Assembly: GCF_030272615.1 (NCBI RefSeq)
Contig: NC_081407.1
Coordinates: 317,096,456-317,160,455 of the forward strand
Direction of reading: 5' to 3'
DNA: 64,000 bases
Origin: Cryptomeria japonica
Taxonomy: Eukaryota > Streptophyta > Pinopsida > Cupressales > Cupressaceae
Position 1 is the first letter of the stretch. Every line of letters starts with the position of its first letter. Shown one piece after another: positions 44,240-52,751 of this stretch. The translations under genes and the position numbers were made by a program. The notes under the pieces are model-generated. The model made no database searches, was not told the origin of the DNA, and worked only from the letters and a program-made list of their open reading frames with translations.

Positions 44240-46381
44240 TTAGAAGGTGAGGTTATGAGATTCTGTCATATGAGCGACCATGGCTTGAAATCTGTCTATA
44301 TCTAGATTTTGAGGTACATTTGTTTCCAATAATGCTTCCTCCAATATGTCTTTATGCTTGGGTGATAGTTTTAATAATTCCAGGATAGATATCTGAGCTG
44401 GAGTCTTGCGTAGTTGGTTAACCAAGTCATATTGGATTTTAGGTGTGGTAGTTGTAGGTGCAGTATGTCCCTTCAAGACATATTTCTGAGTGCGGGTTGT
44501 TACATTGACAGATTCATGATCACGCTGATCTCGGATGGTGATGACATTTACTTGATGATCTTCAGCTGATATATGATTGATAGTGTTATCGTAAATGTGA
44601 TTAATACGAGCTCCGCGTGTATCATTTGAAGTTGATGCTCCATCTTTGTTGTAATTTGGGAGAGGATTTTTGAAGGCTTCGTGATCATTATTTGTTTTGA
44701 GACCATCCACCGTTAAGTCACCTCGATCAATCATGTCCTGGATTATGTGTTTCAATCTCATGCACTCGTTTGTTCTATGACCCTTGTTGCGATGGAAATC
44801 ACAATAGTGTGAATCATTCCACCAAGGTGGTTTGACTGGGGGTTCATAATTGTTGAATGGTGGTAAAGAAAGAACCTTGTTTGCCAAAAGTTCTCTGAAT
44901 GCGGATTCTAGTGATTGTCCCAGTGCCGTGAAGATACGCTTTTGGAAATTGTTTGTATTGTTGCGTGGATTGTTGTTAGGTCCTGGATTCATGTTTTTGC
45001 CTCGATTATCGTTGGTGTTGTTGGTGTTGATTTGTCCTTGATCAGTGTTTTGCGTATACGTATTAGCACTGGGAGTAGCATTTTTAGCATTTTTCGTGTT
45101 TTGAGGATTTCCAGATAATGCAAGCACTGGTTGTTTCGATTTAGGATCATGTGGTTCATTGTTGCTTTCGTTTTTGTTTCAAGTCCAAAATCTAGATTTG
45201 TCAAAGTTGGTGTTGTTTTGGTTATTGTAGTTTGATGAATTTGTTCCTTCCTTGTAGAATTTGAGTGTTCCCTTTTTGACACAAGCTTCCTCTACATGAA
45301 TGCCATTTTCAATCAATTTGGCAAAGGATGGTATGCATTGAAGTTTGAGTCTGTAACTCATCTCGCCATTTAAGTTATCAATGAAGATTTCCATTTTCTC
45401 CTTTTCAGGAATATCGCAAGGATATCTGGATACCATGCGTTGCCAACGCTGAAGGAACAACATGAATGTTTCATTGTTCTTTTGTTTGGTGTTGCAAACA
45501 TCTAGCATGGTTATGGCATGTTGGATGTTGTAAGAATAGTGGGTGATGAATTTGTTAACCAATTCATCAAATGATCTGACAGGTGGTGTAATCTTGGATA
45601 ACCATTCCATTGTTTGTCCTCCCAGGCTTCTTGGGAACAACCTCATTAGATAAGTGTCATCATGAGCAAATTCAAGACTCATGGTGCAAAATTATCGAAC
45701 ATGATCCCGAGGATCACCTTTCCCATCATATTTATCAAATTTGGGAATGTCTGAGTTTGGAGGAAAAGGCACCATGTTCAAGCTTCTGTCAAATGGATAA
45801 GGACAGATTTCATTTAAAGAGTACCACACTGTTGTCCCTTGTTGCATATCCTGTATTTGCCTTTGTAACATTTGCATTTGTTGAGTAAGAGCAATCAAGG
45901 GTGCATTGTCTTGCCGAGGAAAAAGTTCTTCCCTTGTATTGGTTCTCAGCTGAAAGGGAGTGGTAAATGGTATATGTTGCTCTGGTGTTTCTAGTTCAGG
46001 TATACGCATTTCTGGTATGCGTTGTTCTGGAATGTGTTGTTCAAAGTTATGTTGTTCAGGTATGTGAGTTTCTTCTTCTCAGTTTTGTTCTTGAGATGCA
46101 TATTGCCGGGATTCGGTTTGAAAAAGATTTGGGTCGAAATCTTCCGGAAGTTTAACGCCCTTGCTTGTGAGCATCAACAAATATTTTTCCTTGTCATTTT
46201 CTATGAGCTTTTCGACAAGTTTTTGGAAGATGGGATTTACTTGACATTCTCTAAGAAGGGTTTCGGTAATTTCAGGTTCTTCTACGGGTGGAACTTCAAA
46301 AGGATTTGATAATCTTCGATTTATACTTGATTCTGCATGTGCCTCGCTTTGTTTGTCTCGTTGAGAGCGAGTAACAGGCAT
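44240..46381 (-). pseudogene. gag: gag of element B, same frame as pol, interrupted by stops
   Basis: The ATG at 46381 opens MPVTRSQRDKQSEAHAESS. An N-terminal domain (YLLMLTSKGVKLPEDFDP) is followed by a run of short P-E-Q/M/L repeats (46078-45960), the gag capsid domain (YDGKGDPRDHVR, MEWLSKITPPVRSFDELV, FITHYSYNIQHAITMLDV), an Asn-rich stretch and a CX2HX4HX4C knuckle (YCDFHRNKGHRTNEC, about 44815-44765). Stops: TGA 46081-46079, TAA 45694-45692, TGA 45181-45179. One frame runs through into protease, so Gag-Pol was a single polyprotein. Confidence 0.9.
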
Positions 46382-46382
46382 T

Positions 46383-46769
46383 TTAGTAGAAGCTTTCAGT
46401 GATGAAAGGAACAAAAGCCTCTTCGATGTGTCGTTCGGGCGTTGGTGGTTCTAGTCGAGATGTGTTATATGTGATGCACTCGTCGGGTAAGAATGCTGGA
46501 TTGATTTTCCCACCTCGGTTTATCTTTTGATTAAAAGCAGACTTTTGACAATATGCTCTTGTTTTCAGGGGTTCCTTGTCAAATTCGCTAGATTTGTTTT
46601 GGATATAACGTTTGACGTGATGAAGAAATACCCGATGAGATTTGAAGAGTTGACGATTGATGTATAAAAACTTATTTCGCTTGATGAATTTGGAAAAGCT
46701 AGGTTGTTGTTTCTTCAACGTGATGTTACGATTAAGGTTCTTTCTTCTCAGAATAAGGGGATCAGTCAT
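46383..46769 (-). CDS. Small basic ORF upstream of gag (additional ORF 1), element B
   Basis: An intact 128-codon ORF begins at ATG 46769 and stops one base before the gag ATG (TAA, A, ATG), in another frame. It is rich in Lys and Arg (RRKNLNRNITLKKQQPSF, KRNKFLYINRQLFK, FLHHVKRYIQ) with an acidic/Pro tail. The related ORF of element A lies in the same place. The tight junction suggests re-initiation or another coupling between the two products. I recognise no domain. Confidence 0.68.
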   Translation of the reverse strand: MTDPLILRRKNLNRNITLKKQQPSFSKFIKRNKFLYINRQLFKSHRVFLHHVKRYIQNKSSEFDKEPLKTRAYCQKSAFNQKINRGGKINPAFLPDECITYNTSRLEPPTPERHIEEAFVPFITESFY

Positions 46770-47235
46770 GCAAGAGTGATCAATGATTTCCTTGGATTGG
46801 TTTGGATTCAGTTGATTCTTATTTTGGAAATTTCAAATCTTACTTTATCAGAATGAAGGTTGCCCCTTCACGATAAAGTGTGTCAAATGATATGGATAAA
46901 AGCTTCCCGATCTGGAAACTAGATTTGACGATTGGAGAATTTCTAGACAAGTGTTTGTGAGATAAAAATCCGTAAGATGTTAAAGGATTTGATTGAGACT
47001 GATGATGAAAATTTTTCGGATTATGATAGGAGAGACGTCCTCTATTGTGCGATTCGTTTCAGATTCTGACAACTTTGTTTGACACAAATTTAACTTGAGA
47101 AAAGTTTTCAAAGTTTTGTTTTTGTCACTCTGGTTTGAAAAAAAGATGAATTTTTGATGAAAAAGTCTTTTAAAATGTTTTTGAAATTTTCAAAAATTCT
47201 CAGTTTCAACTTTCTGTTTTTCGGCTTTTAATCAC

Positions 47236-47879
47236 GCGCTAAAACAGAGATTAGATGCACTACTTAATTGCTTTGATGCGCTAAAGGAAAGAGCACATGC
47301 ACTAATCTGCCTCGAGATACGCGCTAAAATTTAGATTTTGAAATTTTTTTGTTTTGACTATGAAAAATATACGCGCTAGACTGGGCTTTAAATGCGCTAA
47401 CTATTGGAGAATATGCGCTATAATATGATTTCTACGCGCTAAGTTGTTTCTTTCACACACTAAAGTTAGGTCTGTTGAAAGTTGCTGTTGAATTTTTAAA
47501 AAAAGTTACGCGCTACACTGGGCCTGACACGCGCTAGTTTTTGGAGTAGATGTGCTAATGTATGTATGCTACGCGCTAGGATGTGGCGGTCACGCGCTAA
47601 AATAGGACTGTTGAAAATTGTTGTCTGCAAATTTTTGAAAAATTATGCGCTACACTGGGTTTGCTACGCGTTGACTGTTTTGTTTTGTGCGCTAATTTTT
47701 TATTCCTACGTGTAAGAGGTCGCTAAGACGCGCTAGACTGTGTTGTGGATGTGGTAAAGGATTGTATACTGGTTTACCTCAGGATTGAAACGCTACTGTT
47801 TTAACTGCATGCGCTAATTTGATGTTTGGATGCGCTAATAGAAGTGTTCCACGCGCTAAGATGTTGCTCTTATGCGCTA
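47236..47879 (-). repeat. GCGCTA array, 21-bp phasing in 137-bp higher-order units
   Basis: On plus, GCGCTA-like hexamers begin at 47236, 47257, 47278, 47299, 47321; 47373, 47394, 47415, 47436, 47457; 47510, 47531, 47552, 47573, 47594; 47647, 47668, 47689, 47710, 47730; 47790, 47811, 47832, 47853, 47874. Blocks of five start 137, 137, 137 and 143 bp apart. Spacers share GTTGAAA...TTTTT-like sequence. Confidence 0.96.
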
Positions 47880-48763
47880 GACTACCCTGATTTTTCTGTT
47901 TAGGAGATTGTTTTGTGGATTTTGAATTTTGTTGAGAAATTTTCAAGTGTGATGGATGATTTTCTGAAATAACAAATGTAAGCACGGCACACAAAGTACA
48001 ATCATTTTGCTTAATCTAACAGAAAGTGTATATTCTTGCGAGGATGTGTTCAAATCCCCAATGTTTTAACAAGTTTAGATACAAGTAAGATACTTCAGAA
48101 AGACTCTTTATCCAAGGGTCATCAATAACATCCTAGCCCACTAGTCTCGATACTCCGTCAGCTCAAACAGCCGTGTCACCCCCAAGGGGCCGCCTGTTTT
48201 TTTGCCTTTTGCCAGAAGTTAACCCAAAGTGAATTGCTTCACAATTGAGTAGTTATCTTAGGAGATATATGGTGAGTAATCTTGGGGGCGGATTCTTCCC
48301 CACCCTTGCACTATGATGTTATAATGTTTGGTTACTGACTCAGCTCAAAGTTTCTAATTCTATGGTTTGTAATCAGGCTTCCCGTTCGGTCGTCAGTGAT
48401 AAACTCCCTCAGGAGGCTTCCCAACTTTTAGAACAAAGGCTTTACGTATCTCGAGGATACTAGGGGAAGGCTAATCACTGCGCGCAACCATTGAAAAGGA
48501 CTTTCGTCACTTTCCACATTTGATTATAGTGGGTTGGAATTCTTGGCGTCAAAGTCGTTCCCCACTTAGGTCGTTTCCTTCACACCGGCCATAAACGACT
48601 TTAAGAGTTGATTGCAACTCCTCGGGAAGGCAGGTCTGCTAAAGGATGTATATACTTTGAAATAACTGAAAGCAGTAAGAGTGGTCTGGATTTTTGATCA
48701 CCCAGTTAAGAGGAGAGCATATTCCTACCACTTTCGAGACAGAGCAATCAATTGTTCTTTTTA

Positions 48764-49647
48764 TGTTGGAAAAATGGTGTCTCAACCTTGCATTTATGTG
48801 AGGTTACTATTTATAGTAAGTTTTCATTTGAGCACGAAATGGTGCGAAACTCTCCCTGAAGCTTCTGGTTGGCTAGATAAGCATTCCAGTAAAGTTGCGT
48901 CGCAAGGTCACAGCTAGTTTTGAAGATATTAAAGTTTTCGTCTTGGAGGGGTGCAATAAAATGTTTAAACTTAAATTTGGGGACTTTAGAAGCTCCGAAA
49001 TGCCCCGAAAAGTGGCCGTAACCGGTGAAGCGGGTTACGAGGTGATAGAGCACTTCGCGAGCTTTCCGGCGCTTTAAACGGTTCGTCAATCGGACACCCG
49101 GTTCTCAAGTTATGGCCTCCGGAAGTTTGTACTCCTGAAATAGGAAAAATCATTTGTATCGGATACATAAATGAGCTATAAAAGGGAGCAACACGTGTTG
49201 ATGTGTGCTTTAACATGTCATAGACGGGAGATAAGGTCGGCTACACCTTATTGGGTGGTTTTAGCCCATGGTTTTGTAATACCGTTTGACGGTTTCTTGT
49301 ATTGTATCTCCTATTTATGAGGTGTGTGAGATAGAGGTTGTGTGTAAAAGTCTCATGGCTATTGAGTTGCCTCTGAATCTCTGATTAGTGGTACTCCTGC
49401 GAAGAGCTTGCTCTGCAAGTATGTTGTAATCTATTTTTGATTGCTGAATAAAATATTGAGCTGCTTTTGGAGGGTGGGGTTTTTCTCCCGAAAGGGTTTT
49501 CCCCACGTAAATCACTGTGTTGTGGTATGAATGTTATTATATCTATTTCTATTTTCTGTAACTGTTGTAATGATCTGAAAAAGTTTTGCATTACCCTCCT
49601 CTCAAGGTTAGTGTAGGAAGTTGTTTCCGCTACTTAACTTCCTTACA
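48764..49647 (+). mobile_element. Copia-type solo LTR, 884 bp, in leader of element B
   Basis: The LTR runs TGTTGG...CTTACA, flanked by TTTTA (48759-48763, 49648-49652). It has a TATA box (GAGCTATAAAAGGG near 49170) and an AATAAAA signal near 49448. GGGTTTTCCCCACGTAAATC near its end matches plant copia LTR leaders. No primer site or polypurine tract is attached. Confidence 0.9.
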
Positions 49648-49989
49648 TTTTAAACCTCCAATTCAGTGATTTGCTAACCTATGTAGAGATGTTGCTCCAC
49701 AAAAAAACATGATGTTCTTTTTAATCTTAAAGAAAGATTTGCTGATCTAGAAAAATGGAAATGGTCAACAAAGCAAATTTTTCGTTTTGGAGGTCAACAA
49801 AAGAAATCGTTTTTTTTTTTTTTTTTTTTGTTGTTTGTAAAAATAAAATTCCTCGCTCTACCTGCAAGAAACCGTTAGAACCCTGCAAACAAACAAAAAG
49901 ATAAAATGTCAGGTGATTCTGGAGGACTTCTACAAGTCTTAAATTTTAATTCGGTTACAATAATTTTTTATTTTTTATTTGTTTTTGAT

Positions 49990-50412
49990 GCGCTACAGAA
50001 CAAACTGTACGCGCTACAATATATGTGCGATGCGCTAAACTTTATGGTAGACGCGCTACTCTGTTCTCTGGATGCGCTAATTTGGGTGTGGGAAGCGCTA
50101 CTCTGTGTTTGTCTTTTTTTCTGTGAACAGTTCTGCAAGGAAATTTTAAATCTGATGCGCTAATGTTTGAGTTCAAAGCGCTGGATTATGTATTACAAGC
50201 GCTAAAATGGAGTTTGGATGCGCTAATCTGTCAGCTCGATGCGCTACTCTGTGTTTTGCTTGTGTCGAGACCTACAGGAAAAATTTGTTAAACAGAATCA
50301 TGCACTAAGAAATGGACTTCACGCGCTAAAACAGAGAGCCCACGCGCTAAACAGTAGGCTAGAAGCGCTAGACTGTTAGTCGGATGCGCTACTGTATGTT
50401 TTCGATGCGCTG
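49990..50412 (-). repeat. GCGCTA array, exact 21-bp phasing in three blocks
   Basis: On plus, hexamers begin at 49990, 50011, 50032, 50053, 50074, 50095; 50157, 50178, 50199, 50220, 50241; 50302, 50323, 50344, 50365, 50386, 50407. All steps within blocks are exactly 21 bp. Gaps between blocks are 62 and 61 bp and share a CTGTGTTT...ACAGG/GCAAGGAAA-like spacer. Confidence 0.96.
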
Positions 50413-50478
50413 ATTCCTGTTTCCCACGGATCTGCAAAAGACATTAATTTGAAAATTTGATTTGTTATTTGGGGTCGT

Positions 50479-50496
50479 GCCCCACAGTGGGCGCCA
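50479..50496 (-). promoter_or_regulatory. Primer-binding site of element B
   Basis: Element-sense TGGCGCCCACTGTGGGGC, four bases from the 5' LTR. It fixes the minus orientation. The tRNA was not identified. Confidence 0.87.
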
Positions 50497-50500
50497 GAAA

Positions 50501-51977
50501 TGTATGCGGGAAAAGTGGGCGAATAAAACTTAATATATGAAAATATGTTAGAATACTAGTCCACACACACACACAGGACTTCTTGATGCAAGCTATGGAG
50601 TAACGTAGTGTTACTCAGCTTCCCAAGGAGGGTCCCATGGTTCTCTATCTCACAATGTCCCTCAAACCAACGTTTTTGCTCTCAGATCATTGAGCAAAAT
50701 GGTTTAGGGATGGCAAATATGAGAACGAGAGATGCTTTTAATTGATTTTGGTATTAGATGTGTTGTAAGCTATGTATGATGCTAAAATGCAATAATCTAA
50801 ATGATAAGATGACAAGATTAGTATGGATACTATCCTAGCATACTATATTTAGTCTATAATTGAACTAAAATGATAAAGAAATTAATCTAAGCATGCATAT
50901 TAGTCTAATTTATGATCTAAAAGAGGCTAAATGGGGAACATATATGAAATGAGAGCTTTGAAAGAATTTGAGCATAAGTGTGATGCTTCAAATTTGAAAG
51001 ATGATTGTTAAGAATGGAGGAATGAGGGCTCTATTTATAGCACAAACAGGGCAATGGATGGTCAAGATTGAATGGTTTAATCAAGGGCCAGGTTTGAAAG
51101 TAGGGGATACATGTGCACAATTGACACCAATGAAATGGTGACAAGTGTCAACATAGGGTTGGGTTGAGAGAAGAGGTTGGAGGCATTAAAGGCCTGAGAA
51201 GACCTCATGGTTATCTAAAGGCTAAGGGTCAAGTCTAAGTTAGGATTACCCACTGGAGTAGGAGTTAATCCAAGGATAAACCTTTGTGCAAATGATTAAG
51301 AGATAATCATGGTCAAAGCATTAAAGACCTGATGAGACCCTTGGGTTGGGTAGAGGTTGAGTCAAAACAAATGTTTTAACCATATAGGAGGGTTTGAGTT
51401 AACCATTAATGGTTATTGGAGACTTTGTGGATTAAGTGGTTGAAGGTTGGAAGCTTTCAAAGGTTATCAAAGACTTTGAGACTTATAGTGGTTGAAGGTT
51501 GAAAGCCTTTAATGGTTATCAAAGACTTTGAGGCTTTGAGAAGTGACTTCCCTTTGCTTAGGGATGTGACAAAGTTTAGAGGAGGGGTTAGGTTAATTAG
51601 AAGTGATTAGAAGATTCTAGAAGGGATTAGAAAGGGGTTTGGGATTTTGCAAGTGGATGGAGGGATAATAGGATTTAATTGAAATTAAATAATTTCATTC
51701 AATTTGGTTGAAGTTTGGGAAATTAAATAAATTAAATTTATTCAATTTGGGATAACTATTTAATTAAATTTGAATTTAATTAAAAGTGAATAGGGGATTT
51801 AATTGAATAAAATGATTTATTCATTAAATGGGTATAGTGAATTTAATTTAAATAAATTGAGTAACTTATTTAATTAAATAGAGGAATGTGGATAATTTAA
51901 TTAAATTGGATTTAATTAAATAGAGAAATGAACATAAAATATTCATTTAGGAATATGGTCATTTTTATACGTCTACA
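50501..51977 (-). repeat. 5' LTR of element B
   Basis: The LTR is 1477 bp, the same length as the left LTR, with about 15 substitutions (about 1%). A TATAAATA box lies at 51032-51039 (minus). Confidence 0.95.
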
Positions 51978-51982
51978 CACAT
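51978..51982. repeat. TSD of element B, right copy
   Basis: CACAT, identical to 30938-30942. Confidence 0.93.
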
Positions 51983-52598
51983 ATATATCAAAAGAGCTTA
52001 TACACAGGGATAATATGTCAGCCAAGCACAAGTAATATGCTGCTCAGATCAACACATTATCCAATCAAGCATGAACCAAGAAAAATGGTAACTAAGTCAG
52101 GCTTTGCAACATCTCCACATGCTTCCTTAACACATTTTATTTACCAATGCATACACCTTAATTATCGGAATATAATAGGGGTCTATCAGACCCATAGATA
52201 TGGACCCATAAGCACAAAACACCAAGCACAACAACTCCTAACTCTAAGATACATATATCATACATTATACAGATGCCAGAATAGATACAGCCAATATAAC
52301 TAACATAATTGATGCAAATGATACTAGATCTCACACAACTGATATCGGGACAAAATGCGAACCAAAAATAAGCATAACTTAGGATTCCAGAGATGAGGAT
52401 CTTTTGGAAATGACTCTAGTAGATCTATACCTTATTGCTTCACATCTCATACATTACTATCTTCTAGCAATACCAAGAACTACAATGCCAAAACTGTAAT
52501 ACAAAAAACTGCTTCTCCAACATCATACACATACACCCTTTGATCCAAATTGGATAACCAGATTTGACATCAATGAAAATATTCACACAATTCTAACA
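51983..52598 (-). repeat. 5' LTR of element E, second portion
   Basis: It continues the E LTR after element B. In element sense it begins TGTTAGAATTGTGTGAA (ending at 52598 on plus). The last 330 bases align with the other E LTR at 19417-19757. Confidence 0.83.
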
Positions 52599-52751
52599 CT
52601 TAGGCACAAGCTAGGAGTGATAACTCTTTCTTCCCTCTAAATGTTCAAGGTAGAGCATCTGTCAAGGGGAAGCATACCATCATTTAATTTAAAATCCTTG
52701 AAAATAAGAGTTTTATATTTACCTTTATCATTGATGTCAAAGTGGGAGATA
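52599..52751 (+). pseudogene. pol: Tail of copia element I: pol C-terminus and polypurine tract
   Basis: Immediately after the E LTR, codons read LRHKLGVITLSSL then TAA (52638-52640). This matches the C-terminus of copia D (LREKLGVIPSLVET) and C (LRDRLGISTPPTEN). Downstream, CAAAGTGGGAGATA (52738-52751) in TTGATGTCAAAGTGGG resembles the first copia polypurine tract. E therefore inserted into the end of another copia pol. Its remaining parts are not resolved: the upstream part is off-window and an LTR after the tract is not recognised. Confidence 0.7.

Larger units (their letters stand above)
46770..50478 (-). other. Untranslated leader of element B
   Basis: This long non-coding stretch lies between primer site and first ORF. 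It contains two motif arrays (47236-47879, 49990-50412), an inserted copia solo LTR (48764-49647), a T tract near 49811-49830 (an A tract in element sense) and a moderately conserved block near 48150-48650 shared with A. No protein-coding signal is convincing; the run of short repeats translates into artificial heptads. Confidence 0.75.
30943..51977 (-). mobile_element. Gypsy element B (Tat lineage), complete, 21 kb, minus strand
   Basis: Two 1477-bp LTRs (TG...CA) that differ by about 1% flank an 18-kb interior, with CACAT on both sides. In element sense the order is 5' LTR (right), primer site, leader with motif arrays, small ORF, gag-protease-RT-RNaseH-second RNaseH-integrase, spacer, antisense PMD gene, polypurine tract and 3' LTR (left). 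Two solo LTRs lie inside it. Without them and their duplicated target bases it is about 18.5 kb, large even for Tat elements. The dual RNase H and integrase order support the lineage. Confidence 0.96.
19417..52598 (-). mobile_element. Copia-like element E, minus strand, non-autonomous, hit by four insertions in view
   Basis: Surviving pieces are: 3' LTR part 19417-19757, internal 19758-21305, 21800-21930 and 28592-30271, and 5' LTR 30272-30942 plus 51983-52598. A tRNA-iMet-type primer-binding site (30258-30269) and two polypurine tracts fix its ends. Between them are a partial Gag with coiled coil and zinc knuckles and an unrecognised ORF; I find no RT, RNase H or integrase belonging to it. 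The two LTR portions differ by about 14%, the oldest value in this window. Reading frames rejoin across the solo LTR and copia D. Confidence 0.85.

Noticed and set aside
49811-49830. Poly-T tract as the end of a retroposed gene or SINE
   Set aside because: No TSD and no SINE-like internal promoter were seen next to it; it is more simply an A tract in the leader of element B.
49906-50163. 85-codon open frame with D-A-L heptads
   Set aside because: The 21-bp repeat is seven codons long, so heptads arise automatically. The neighbouring leader array has non-multiple-of-three spacers, and frames do not continue.
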